From Mesorhizobium silamurunense (GTDB lineage: Bacteria; Pseudomonadota; Alphaproteobacteria; Rhizobiales; Rhizobiaceae): a DNA stretch of 55,040 nt. The stretch's first letter is position 1. The number at the start of each line of letters is the position of its first letter. The notes under the pieces were generated by a model. The model ran no database searches. It saw nothing but the letters and a program-made list of their open reading frames with translations, and was not told the origin of the DNA. Below, one piece after another: positions 19,404 to 27,461 of the stretch. The DNA lies in the NCBI RefSeq assembly GCF_014843825.1, contig NZ_JHQR01000040.1, positions 1 to 55,040 on the forward strand, in the 5' to 3' direction. The position numbers were made by a program, and so were the translations under genes.

Positions 19404-19461
19404 TTGACACTGTTCGCAGCCGATGTTCAAATGCCCTGGTACATATCAACTTAAATGATAT
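19404..19461 (+). promoter_or_regulatory. Promoter and operator 1 of the arabinofuranosidase gene
   Basis: -35 TTGACA (19404-19409), 17-base spacer, -10-like TCAAAT (19427-19432), then inverted repeat ATATCA-ACTTAAA-TGATAT (19443-19461) near the expected transcript start. The TATCA-N7-TGATA arrangement recurs at 21018 and 24454. A repressor bound here would block initiation. Confidence 0.7.
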
Positions 19462-19479
19462 AAAGGGTAGGCGACGGAC

Positions 19480-20988
19480 ATGAAGGCGCGTATAGCGGTC
19501 CACCGGGATTTCAAGATCGGGACCATCGACGATCGCATCTACAGCGCCTTTCTGGAGCATCTTGGACGCGCCATCTATGGCGGCATCTACGAGCCGGGCC
19601 ACGAGACCGCCGACGAGGACGGGGTCCGTGGCGATGTGCTGGAACTGGTGCGTGGCCTGAACGCGCCGCTGGTTCGCTACCCCGGCGGTAATTTCGTTTC
19701 CAACTACGACTGGCTGGACGGGATCGGACCGAAGAATGAGCGGCCCGTACGGCTCGACTACGCCTGGAAGACGACCGAAACCAACGAGGTAGGGACGGAT
19801 GAGTTCATTCGTTGGTGCCGCAAGGCCGGGACCGAGCCCATGCTTGCGGTCAATCTGGGCTCGAAAGGGTTCACCGAGGCGCTCGCCATGCTCGAATACT
19901 GCAACCATCCGGGTGGCAGCTACTGGAGCGACCTGCGCAGGAAGAATGGCTCAGCCGAACCACACAATGTTCGGGTCTGGTGCCTCGGCAACGAAATGGA
20001 CGGGCCGTGGCAAATGAACCATCGCACGGCCCATGAATATGGTCGCGTGGCAAACGAGGTCGGTCGCGCCATGAAGGTCTTCGACCCGACCCTCGAGCTC
20101 GTCGCCTGCGGCTCCTCCAACCATAACATGCCCACCTACCCCGCCTGGGAAGCCGAGGTCCTCGATCTCGCCTACGAGAATGTAGACTACATCTCGCTGC
20201 ATCAATACTGGGACAACTGGGACGATGACTACCTGAACTTCCTCGCCAAGTCCGTTACGGTCGACCGCTACATCCAGACAATCGGCGGCGTGATCGACTA
20301 CGTGAAGGCGAAGAAGCGCTCCAAGCACAACGTCTACATCTCCTTCGACGAGTGGAACGTCTGGTATCACACCCGAAAGAAAGGTGTCAGCGACGGCGAC
20401 GGGGTCAATTGGGCCAAGGCGCCCAGCTTATTGGAGGACGCCTACAATTTCGAGGACGTCCTGCTTGTCGGCTGCGCGCTCAACACATTCATCCGCCGGT
20501 CGGATCGTGTGAGGATCGCTTGCATCGCGCAGCTCGTGAACGTGATCGCGCCCATCATGACGCAAACCGGCGGGCCGGCCTGGAAGCAGACCATCTACTA
20601 TCCCTACTACTACGCCTCCCTCTATGGCCGCGGCGACGCCTTGAACGTGGCCGTGGACGTGCCGACCTACGATGCCAAGGTGGCGGATGATGTTCCCTAT
20701 CTCGACGTTGCCGCAGTGCGGAGCCGGGATGGCGGGACCGTGGCATTCTTCATGGTCAACCGCCACCCGGACGAGGCTTTGGCTATCGACATCGATATGG
20801 CCGGCTTCGCGCCGACGGGCATAGCCGAGCACGTGTTGATTGCCCATCCTGACCTCAAGGCCACGAACACGGCCGCCAAGCCGGACCACGTGTCTCCCCG
20901 CATCGGCGACGGGATTTCGATCGCTGACGGCAGAGTCAAGGGTAGTTTGCCGCCGAGATCCTATCACCTGGTGCGCGTGAGCGTCTGA
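19480..20988 (+). CDS. abfA: Alpha-N-arabinofuranosidase, GH51
   Basis: 502 residues, the usual length of bacterial GH51. N-terminal catalytic barrel with substrate loop APLVRYPGGNFVSNYDW, acid/base E172 in CLGNEMDG and nucleophile E291 in ISFDEWNVWYH; C-terminal beta domain. There is no signal peptide, so it acts in the cytosol on imported short arabinosides, releasing L-arabinose. First gene of the arabinoside block; its own promoter and operator lie upstream. GH51 members can also cleave xyloside-linked arabinose, so the polymer of origin (arabinan or arabinoxylan) is open. Confidence 0.95.
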   Translation: MKARIAVHRDFKIGTIDDRIYSAFLEHLGRAIYGGIYEPGHETADEDGVRGDVLELVRGLNAPLVRYPGGNFVSNYDWLDGIGPKNERPVRLDYAWKTTETNEVGTDEFIRWCRKAGTEPMLAVNLGSKGFTEALAMLEYCNHPGGSYWSDLRRKNGSAEPHNVRVWCLGNEMDGPWQMNHRTAHEYGRVANEVGRAMKVFDPTLELVACGSSNHNMPTYPAWEAEVLDLAYENVDYISLHQYWDNWDDDYLNFLAKSVTVDRYIQTIGGVIDYVKAKKRSKHNVYISFDEWNVWYHTRKKGVSDGDGVNWAKAPSLLEDAYNFEDVLLVGCALNTFIRRSDRVRIACIAQLVNVIAPIMTQTGGPAWKQTIYYPYYYASLYGRGDALNVAVDVPTYDAKVADDVPYLDVAAVRSRDGGTVAFFMVNRHPDEALAIDIDMAGFAPTGIAEHVLIAHPDLKATNTAAKPDHVSPRIGDGISIADGRVKGSLPPRSYHLVRVSV

Positions 20989-21012
20989 GACCTTGGGTAG
21001 GAGAGCCCGCAC

Positions 21013-21039
21013 GTATGTACCATAGAATATGATACATAC
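21013..21039. promoter_or_regulatory. Operator 2 before the ABC binding-protein gene
   Basis: A 27-bp near-perfect palindrome: GTATGTA (21013-21019) and TACATAC (21033-21039) as outer arms, CATA/TATG as inner arms, one mismatch. It contains TACCA-TAGAATA-TGATA, matching operators 1 and 3. The right arm includes a -10-like TATGAT; a separate promoter TTGACC (21051-21056) with TATCGT (21074-21079) lies just downstream. The rest of the 315-base gap (to 21303) shows only a ribosome site. Confidence 0.7.
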
Positions 21040-21303
21040 CATAAGATTGGTTGACCGCCCTACAAGCCAAAGGTATCGTTGAGGTAAGGGAACTAGACAG
21101 AATCTCGATCCACGTTTGTTGTGCCATGCCGTGAAGGAGTAGCGGGCGTGAGGAGCGTCCGGACTCCGCCCTGCCGGTCTTGATGCAACAGCAGTGGGCA
21201 CGGCACGCAGGATCGGTTGCTGCTGCCAAACAGTCTGGAGGAATTCGAGCGCTGCGGCGACTTCTCGAAGCAAGCGAAAAATAGCCGAAAAGGGAGGATC
21301 ATG

Positions 21304-22587
21304 ATGAGGAGAATACTGAAGAAGGCGCTGGCCACGGCGGCACTGATCGCATTCGCTGCCGGCGCGCAAGCGAAAGAGACGGTCGTCTGGTGGGATTTCC
21401 TGAGCGGCGGCGACGGCGTGCGCATGAAGTCGCTGATCGATCAGTTCAACAAGGAACACGCGGATTCGATCGAAATCCAGGCGACGACGCTTGAATGGGG
21501 CGTGCCGTTCTACACGAAGGTCCAGACCTCGGCCGCCGTCGGCGAAGGGCCGGATGTCATGACCTACCACCTGTCGCGTCTGCCGCTCGGCGTCGCTACG
21601 GGGACGCTGCGCGAAATCACGCCCGAGGAGTTGAAGGCCGCCGGCTTCTCAGCCGACAACTATGCGCCCGCCAACTGGAAAGCTGCCCAGGTGGACGGAA
21701 AGCAATACGCTGTTCCCTTCGATATCCATTCGGTCGTTCTCTACTATAACAAGGACAAGCTCGCTGCAGCCGGTCTCCTCGGCCAAGACGGCCTGCCGAA
21801 GGGCCTCGACGGCGTCGACAATTTCCACGCGGCTCTCGAGAAACTGAAGGCCGGCGGCTCGGAATATGGCGTCTCCATCCACAGCGCTGCCGGCGACTCG
21901 CAGTGGCGCATCTTCTACTCGCTGTTCAGTCAGCAGGGCGGCAAGTTCCTCTCCGACAATGGCAAGTTTCTGGAAGGTGACAATCTCGACAAGGCAGTCA
22001 AGGCCACGAGCGTCGTCGCCAAATGGGTCGCCGACGGGCTGGCGCCGAAGTCGACCGATTATCCGGCCTCGATCGCGCTCTTCACGTCGGGCAAGGCCGC
22101 CATGCACATCAACGGTGTCTGGGAAGTGCCCACCTTCACCGACCTGGGCAAGCAGAACAAGCTCGGCTTCGAGTGGGGGGCTATCCAGCTTCCGACTTTT
22201 TTCGACCAGCCGGCAACCTGGGCCGACTCGCACTCCTTCGCAATCCCGAACCGCAAGGGCAAGGAGATCTCGCCGGAGAAGCTGAAGGCAGTGCTGGAGG
22301 TCGTGAAATGGATGAACGAGCATTCGCTGTTTTGGGCAACCGCTGGGCACATCCCCGCCTTTTCACCGGTCACTTCGAGCGACGATTTCAAGAAGATGCA
22401 ACCGAACGCCACCTATTCAACACTGGCGAAAACGGCGGTGTTCGATCCGAGCTCCAAGCTCGCCGGTGTGGCCTCGCCGGTCTATGATGCGGCAGGAAAC
22501 TTCCTGATGCCAGCGATCAACGGCGAACTCGATCCGCAGGGGGCGATGGAGCAGATGCGCGACGATCTGGACGGTCAGACCGAGTAA
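21304..22587 (+). CDS. Sugar ABC transporter substrate-binding protein (family 1, CUT1)
   Basis: 427 residues. Signal peptide MRRILKKALATAALIAFAAG, cut after AQA, then a family-1 solute-binding fold (KETVVWWDFLSGGDGVRMKS; later GKAAMHINGVWEVPTF, typical for oligosaccharide binders). GGGAGG at 21292-21297 gives best spacing to the ATG at 21304; ATG 21301 would add one Met. From its neighbours, arabino-oligosaccharides are the likely ligand; that is inference. A strong hairpin follows it. Confidence 0.92.
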   Translation: MRRILKKALATAALIAFAAGAQAKETVVWWDFLSGGDGVRMKSLIDQFNKEHADSIEIQATTLEWGVPFYTKVQTSAAVGEGPDVMTYHLSRLPLGVATGTLREITPEELKAAGFSADNYAPANWKAAQVDGKQYAVPFDIHSVVLYYNKDKLAAAGLLGQDGLPKGLDGVDNFHAALEKLKAGGSEYGVSIHSAAGDSQWRIFYSLFSQQGGKFLSDNGKFLEGDNLDKAVKATSVVAKWVADGLAPKSTDYPASIALFTSGKAAMHINGVWEVPTFTDLGKQNKLGFEWGAIQLPTFFDQPATWADSHSFAIPNRKGKEISPEKLKAVLEVVKWMNEHSLFWATAGHIPAFSPVTSSDDFKKMQPNATYSTLAKTAVFDPSSKLAGVASPVYDAAGNFLMPAINGELDPQGAMEQMRDDLDGQTE

Positions 22588-22599
22588 ACCTCCCGAGGA

Positions 22600-22629
22600 G
22601 CCCGCCGACGGCTGCGGCCGTCGGCGGGC
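22600..22629 (+). terminator. Intra-operon hairpin after the binding-protein gene
   Basis: Perfect 13-base arms GCCCGCCGACGGC and GCCGTCGGCGGGC around TGCG. No T tract, so it is more likely a 3'-end stabiliser of the binding-protein message than a full terminator. Position matches the hairpin after chvE. Confidence 0.75.
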
Positions 22630-22668
22630 CTTCGGAGACGGATTGGATCAAACAGGAGACCCGGTGCG

Positions 22669-23550
22669 ATGCTAGCGAGCACGAGACGCGCCGAACGCCG
22701 CAGCGCTTTCATTCTGATTGCGCCCTTCCTGCTCATCTATTTGGTGCTCTTCATATATCCGACCCTGAAGATGCTCGAGCTCTCTTTCACGAACGCGCCG
22801 CTGATCGGCGAGGGCGATTGGATCTACTTCAAGAACTATGTTCGGCTCTTCGGCGACAGGCTGTTCAAGACTGCAGTCTGGAATACCGGCTATTTCGTCG
22901 TGCTCACCGTGGTGCCGAACGTGGCGACCGGCCTCCTCATCGCACTGATGGTGGACCGACTGAAGGGATGGACGCAAAGCGTCGTTCTTGCCGCCTTTTT
23001 CCTGCCCTACATCCTGCCGGTCTCAGTGGTCTTCCTGATGTGGCGCTGGATCCTCGACCTTCAGTTCGGGATTGCGCAGTACCCGATCGAGTTCTTCTAC
23101 GGCGAGCGCGTGCCTGTCTTCCGCACGATACCGTGGTTCCTTCCCATGGTAGGGCTGATCACGATCTGGTGGACCAACGGCTTCAATGTCTTGCTCTTCA
23201 TTGCGGGGTTGAGAAACATATCCCCGGAAATATATGACGCCGCGGCACTCGACGGCGCCAGTCGCTGGCAGCTGTTCTGGAAGATCACCTGGCCGCTGAT
23301 CTGGCCAGTCACGGCGCTTGTGGCGACGATACAGCTCATCCTGCAGCTCAAGATATTCGATCAGGTCTACCTGTTTTCGGTCGGCGGCCGTTCCGAGCCG
23401 ACAATGGTGTTGGTGCAGTACATCTACCAAGAGGCCTTCCAGCGTAATCGTGGCGGCTATGCCGCAACGGTTGCCACCGCGCTGTTCGTGCTGATCGCGG
23501 CGCTCTCGGTTCTGCAATACCAGGTGCTGCGCGCCAGGAGCGCCGAGTGA
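22669..23550 (+). CDS. Sugar ABC transporter permease 1 (CUT1, MalF type)
   Basis: 293 residues with six membrane helices (first FILIAPFLLIYLVLFIYPTL) and the EAA loop EIYDAAALDGASRWQLFWKI, which docks the ATPase. Second gene of the importer; the stop codon overlaps the next start as ATGA. It forms the channel with permease 2. No ATPase gene is present in this cluster. Confidence 0.93.
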   Translation: MLASTRRAERRSAFILIAPFLLIYLVLFIYPTLKMLELSFTNAPLIGEGDWIYFKNYVRLFGDRLFKTAVWNTGYFVVLTVVPNVATGLLIALMVDRLKGWTQSVVLAAFFLPYILPVSVVFLMWRWILDLQFGIAQYPIEFFYGERVPVFRTIPWFLPMVGLITIWWTNGFNVLLFIAGLRNISPEIYDAAALDGASRWQLFWKITWPLIWPVTALVATIQLILQLKIFDQVYLFSVGGRSEPTMVLVQYIYQEAFQRNRGGYAATVATALFVLIAALSVLQYQVLRARSAE

Positions 23551-24440
23551 TGAGCGTCGAAACCGGCCGCATCAAGCTGCCAACCGTCGGCGCCGAAGGC
23601 GCGTATCGCAAGCTGCGGGCCTTCGACATCGCGGGACTGTTTCTGACGCTGGCGACATTCGCATTCGCAATCATCTGGGCCTTTCCGCTCTACTGGGCCA
23701 TGGTGACCACGCTCAAGCCGGAATACGAGGTCGTTCAACCCGGAGTCCGCTTGTGGCCCGAGACCTTCACGCTCGAGGCATACACCTACATTCTTCTGAA
23801 CACGAAGATCGGACTTTGGTACCTGAATTCGCTGGTGACCTCCGCAGCGGTCACCATAATCGTCATCTTCACGGCGGCGACCTGCGGCTATGCGATATCG
23901 CAATTGCGCTTCCCGGGCCGCCGTTTGCTCTATCTGACGATCATGGCGAGCTTCATGGTGCCCATCCAGGCGCTGATAGTCACCCACTTCGTGCTGATGT
24001 CGAATTTCGGCACCCTCAACACCTGGCTCGGCATCATCCTTCCCCAACTCATCGTTCCGGTCGTCGTCATCGTCTACAAGCAGTTCTTCGATTCGATCCC
24101 GCGCGACTTCCGTGAGGCGGCGATCATGGACGGCGCCAACGATTTGCAGCTTCTGTTCAGGATTTACCTGCCTATGAACTGGGGGGTGACAACGGCGCTG
24201 GCCATAATCACCTTCATCGGCGCATGGAACGCTTTCCTCTGGCCGTTCCTGGCGCAGAGTTCCGAAGAGACGATGAACATCACGGTCGGCGTCACGCAGG
24301 TGCACTCCGCCTTCGGTGTCCAGTATGCGCGCGAGCTGGCGGGCGCCGTGCTGGCAGGACTTCCCGTTGCTCTGGCCTATCTGATTTTCCAGCGCCGCGT
24401 GACCCAGGCGATAACGCTCTCGGCCGGCATCAAAGGCTGA
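23550..24440 (+). CDS. Sugar ABC transporter permease 2 (CUT1, MalG type)
   Basis: 296 residues with six membrane helices (first about LFLTLATFAFAIIWAFPLYW) and the EAA loop DFREAAIMDGANDLQLLFRI. Start at the ATG overlapping the previous stop; a GTG at 23547 is also possible. Last importer gene, followed after 69 bases by the regulator. It needs an ATPase encoded elsewhere, such as a shared MsmK/UgpC-type protein. Confidence 0.93.
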   Translation: MSVETGRIKLPTVGAEGAYRKLRAFDIAGLFLTLATFAFAIIWAFPLYWAMVTTLKPEYEVVQPGVRLWPETFTLEAYTYILLNTKIGLWYLNSLVTSAAVTIIVIFTAATCGYAISQLRFPGRRLLYLTIMASFMVPIQALIVTHFVLMSNFGTLNTWLGIILPQLIVPVVVIVYKQFFDSIPRDFREAAIMDGANDLQLLFRIYLPMNWGVTTALAIITFIGAWNAFLWPFLAQSSEETMNITVGVTQVHSAFGVQYARELAGAVLAGLPVALAYLIFQRRVTQAITLSAGIKG

Positions 24441-24453
24441 CCATCAGTTTGAC

Positions 24454-24470
24454 TATCAGCAATTATGATA
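24454..24470 (+). promoter_or_regulatory. Operator 3 before the arabinoside regulator gene
   Basis: TATCA-GCAATTA-TGATA, the same 5-7-5 arrangement as operators 1 and 2, 40 bases before the regulator start. It includes TATGAT, a possible -10. This position implies autoregulation. Confidence 0.68.
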
Positions 24471-24509
24471 TACACACTGCCTCCTTTCCCGCTTAGGTCG
24501 CCGTCGTCC

Positions 24510-25442
24510 ATGAAACCCAACTTCCTCACCATCGATCCGGAGGACGACATCGAGGTCTTGAAGGGACTGGCGTCAACGATCCGCGTACGCATCCTCAAGC
24601 TCCTGCGCAGCGAAGGCCCGCTCAACGTCAACGACATCACCCGTCGGCTGGAGCTGCCGCAATCGACGGTCGCCATCAACGTACAGACACTTGAGGAAAC
24701 CGGCCTGATCGTGACCGAGGCCGTTAAGGCCAGGAAGGGCCATCAAAAGATCTGTTCGGCCCGCTTCGACGAGATCATCGTGCGGTTCGAGGCTGAAGAG
24801 GAACTTCAACGCGACGCGAACATCATCGAAGTCGCGATGCCGCTCGGCCTGTTCACCTCCGTCGAAGTCAGTCCGCCTTGCGGTCTCTGCTCAACGGATG
24901 GCGTGATCGGCCTCCTGGACGTCCCTGATTCCTTCCTCGATCCTGCGCGTGTCCAGGCGGCGCTCATCTGGTTCGGAATGGGCAGCGTCGAGTACAAATT
25001 TCCGAACAACGCCAAGTTGCTCAATGCCCGGATAGAGTCGATCGAGTTCTCGATGGAGCTCTCGTCGGAGGTGCCCGGCACCAATATGGACTGGCCTTCC
25101 GACCTCACGCTCTGGGTAAACGATGTGGCGGTCGGCACCTGGACGTCGCCGGGCGACTATGGCGACAAGCGCGGTGTCTATACGCCAAGCTGGTGGAAGC
25201 TGGCAGGCTCACAATATGGCAAGTTGAAGAGCTGGCGGATCGGCCAGTCGGGGTCTTTCATCGACGGCGTCAGAATCTCCGACGTCACCATGGACGACCT
25301 TGGCATCACCGAGCATCGCTCGATCCGGATGAGAATCGGCATCGACGCGAAGGCGAAGCATCCTGGGGGCGTCAACATATTTGGGCGCGGCTTTGGCAAC
25401 TATGACCAGGATATAGTCATGCGCCTTGAGCTCGGTCGCTGA
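24510..25442 (+). CDS. ArsR-like winged-helix regulator with large C-terminal sensor domain
   Basis: 310 residues. Residues about 13-80 form a winged helix (IEVLKGLASTIRVRILKLLR; recognition helix LPQSTVAINVQTLEETGLIV). A possible metal or redox motif CGLC follows at about residue 130. The remaining 180 residues are beta-rich with many aromatic residues (SSEVPGTNMDWPSDLTLWVN, YTPSWWKLAGSQYG) and look like a sugar-binding jelly-roll. It resembles a poorly studied group of predicted regulators (COG4189-like by memory). I start at ATG 24510, since an in-frame ATG at 24465 lies inside the operator. Likely repressor of the arabinoside block, released by an arabinoside. Confidence 0.82.
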   Translation: MKPNFLTIDPEDDIEVLKGLASTIRVRILKLLRSEGPLNVNDITRRLELPQSTVAINVQTLEETGLIVTEAVKARKGHQKICSARFDEIIVRFEAEEELQRDANIIEVAMPLGLFTSVEVSPPCGLCSTDGVIGLLDVPDSFLDPARVQAALIWFGMGSVEYKFPNNAKLLNARIESIEFSMELSSEVPGTNMDWPSDLTLWVNDVAVGTWTSPGDYGDKRGVYTPSWWKLAGSQYGKLKSWRIGQSGSFIDGVRISDVTMDDLGITEHRSIRMRIGIDAKAKHPGGVNIFGRGFGNYDQDIVMRLELGR

Positions 25443-25476
25443 CGGCGGACGGGGCGCTCGTGTCTCTTGGGCGTGC

Positions 25477-26622
25477 TCAGATACCCTCCTCCAGCTCGGT
25501 CATTGCCTTGGTGCGGATGGTCATGGCGTTGCCGCGCCATTCGACGGCGCCACCCAACCAGCCGCGCGCCCAGATGGCGGGGAGCATCGTGTCGCGCACG
25601 ATCATCGCGGTCACGCTCCACGGCGACAGATACCAGCCCTTGGACCGGGCGAGCAGGCATTCCGGGACATAGGCGATCGCCAGCACGCAAAGCGCAGTCG
25701 TAGGCAGGCTGACGCCGGCGCTTGCCGCCGCGATCAGCGCGAAAATCAGCGGCATAACCACACCGGTCAGAATCTCGGGCGCGAAGAACAGCGGGAAGGT
25801 GACGCGGCGCAGCCGCGCCCAGCGCGCCTGGCGCGACCAGATTTCGGCGAGCGTGCGCTGGCCGAGCGGCTGCTCGAAGGGCGAGGCCACGAGATTGACC
25901 CGGAGGCCCAGGCTGTTGATCAGCTTGGTCGCCGCCGCATCCTCGGCGATCTCGGCGGCTAAAGCCTGGATGCCGCCTTGGGCGTCGAGCATCGGCTTGT
26001 TCCACAACATGCTCTTGCCCTGAGCGAAGCCAAGGCCGAGCGCCTCGCCGGTATATTGCCAGCGCGCCTGCAGCGTGTTGAGGAAGGCGCATTCGACTTC
26101 GGCCCAGAAACCGTCCGGCCGCGAGCCGATCGGTGTCGAGCAGACGAGGCCGGTATCCGGCCGCCAGGCCGCCATCAGATGCTGGACATAGTCGTTGGGC
26201 ATCAGCACGTTGGAATCGGCGAGGATCACCCAATCGTGCCGGGCTGCCTGCCAACCCTTGACGCAGTTGTTCAGCTTGGGGTTGGCGCCGATCCTGTCAT
26301 CGCCGACGAGCAGCCGCGCCGGAACCTTGGGAAAGCGCGCGATCGCGGCATTGATGAGCCTAACCACGGGGTCTTCGGCATGGGCGGCGCAGAAGATCAG
26401 CTCATAGCGCGGCCAGTCGAGCGAGAAGGCGCGGTTCAGCGTCTCCTCGGTGAACGGCTCCACGCCCCGCGACGGAACGACGATCGAGACCGGCGGCTGC
26501 TTGCCGGCGGGCGGAGGAATGACGCGATGCGCCTTCAGCCGCGACGAAGCGAGCAGGATGCCGGCGAGATTGGAAAGAAGAAGGGCTGACGAGGCAAAGG
26601 CGGCTGCGAGAGTCAGTTCCAT
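25477..26622 (-). CDS. Membrane glycosyltransferase, GT21-like (ceramide/diacylglycerol glucosyltransferase type)
   Basis: 381 residues from ATG 26622 (MELTLAAAFASSALLL). N-terminal membrane anchor, GT-A catalytic domain with LLVGDDRIGANPKLNN, the metal-binding LADSNV, the general-base region AEIAEDAAATKL and the RQARWARLRR motif, then C-terminal helices. This D, D, D, (Q/R)xxRW layout is that of ceramide glucosyltransferases and of the processive lipid glycosyltransferases known in Mesorhizobium and Agrobacterium, which make glycolipids that can replace phospholipids when phosphate is scarce. Acceptor lipid not determinable here. Confidence 0.85.
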   Translation of the reverse strand: MELTLAAAFASSALLLSNLAGILLASSRLKAHRVIPPPAGKQPPVSIVVPSRGVEPFTEETLNRAFSLDWPRYELIFCAAHAEDPVVRLINAAIARFPKVPARLLVGDDRIGANPKLNNCVKGWQAARHDWVILADSNVLMPNDYVQHLMAAWRPDTGLVCSTPIGSRPDGFWAEVECAFLNTLQARWQYTGEALGLGFAQGKSMLWNKPMLDAQGGIQALAAEIAEDAAATKLINSLGLRVNLVASPFEQPLGQRTLAEIWSRQARWARLRRVTFPLFFAPEILTGVVMPLIFALIAAASAGVSLPTTALCVLAIAYVPECLLARSKGWYLSPWSVTAMIVRDTMLPAIWARGWLGGAVEWRGNAMTIRTKAMTELEEGI

Positions 26623-26725
26623 CGAGATCTGGTCACTCCGGAAGGCCGCCGGCGGCCGTTTCATCAGTCGACAGAGCGCGCCCCGAGTCGCCCGGCACGG
26701 TTTTGCGCACACCAACATTGTCATG

Positions 26726-26741
26726 TGTCACTTAAATGACA
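26726..26741. promoter_or_regulatory. Inverted repeat between glycosyltransferase and apaG
   Basis: TGTCA-CTTAAA-TGACA, preceded by another TGTCA at 26719-26723 region. It lies in the divergent promoter space (26623-26847), so it may serve either gene. Its regulator is unknown; it differs in arm sequence and spacing from the arabinoside operators. Confidence 0.5.
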
Positions 26742-26847
26742 TTGTTTATCGGCACGTGCGCTTTGAGGTCGGCAGGATGGGCCGCGCTTGGCGTAACAAC
26801 CACGAAGTCCGGCAAATCTTGCCTGCCGCAACAACCGGACTGCCCCC

Positions 26848-27240
26848 ATGTATCGCGCCGTCACGCGCAACATCGAAGTGCAGGTCAGGCCGTTCTATCT
26901 GGAGGATCGTTCCGATCCGTCCGAGAACCGGTATGTTTGGGGCTACCAGGTGACGATCGACAACCGGTCGGACGAGTTCGTGCAGCTTCTGTCGCGCTAT
27001 TGGCACATCACCGACGGCCGCGGCCGCGTCGAGGAGGTGCGCGGCGCGGGCGTCGTCGGCGATCAGCCGGAACTCAATCCCGGCGACAGCTATCAGTACA
27101 CGTCGGGATGCCCGCTATCGACGCCCTCCGGCATCATGGTCGGCCACTACACAATGCGCAACGGGCGCGGCGAGACGTTCGACGTCGCCATCCCCGCCTT
27201 CTCTCTCGACATGCCGGGCACACGGCGGACTGTGAATTAG
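26848..27240 (+). CDS. apaG: ApaG domain protein
   Basis: 130 residues, the full size of ApaG, a fibronectin-III-like fold linked in enterics to Co2+/Mg2+ resistance. Typical segments: [59 protein letters not shown] and [12 protein letters not shown]. Start ATG at 26848. Convergent with hslO, separated by a repeat element. Molecular function is not settled for the family. Confidence 0.95.
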   Translation: MYRAVTRNIEVQVRPFYLEDRSDPSENRYVWGYQVTIDNRSDEFVQLLSRYWHITDGRGRVEEVRGAGVVGDQPELNPGDSYQYTSGCPLSTPSGIMVGHYTMRNGRGETFDVAIPAFSLDMPGTRRTVN

Positions 27241-27316
27241 CGTCTTTCTCCCGTCTCTATACGGCGAGAAATGCCCGGTCCACCCTCCGCAGCTGCTGCG
27301 GAGGACGGGCAGGGCA

Positions 27317-27454
27317 ATGAGGGGCGGCGCCAAACTTCTGAGATTCTCCTTAAGGCAGACGACAGCGTTGGGGTGCCGGCGCAACCTCCACAAACGTTCG
27401 CGCCGCCCCTCATCCGCCCTTCGGGCACCTTCTCCCCCGTGAACGGGGAGAAGG
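27317..27454. repeat. Mosaic intergenic repeat between apaG and hslO
   Basis: Perfect 14-base inverted arms ATGAGGGGCGGCGC (27317-27330) and GCGCCGCCCCTCAT (27400-27413) enclose 69 bases. Directly after comes a second hairpin, CCTTCTCCCC (27428-27437) with GGGGAGAAGG (27445-27454), which belongs to a repeat common in Rhizobiales genomes. No coding content. It can act as a two-way transcript end for the convergent genes. Confidence 0.7.
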
Positions 27455-27461
27455 AAGCTCT

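Noticed and set aside
20989..21303. Small gene between abfA and the binding protein
   Set aside because: No frame with both a ribosome site and coding-like composition; the gap is explained by operator, promoter and leader.
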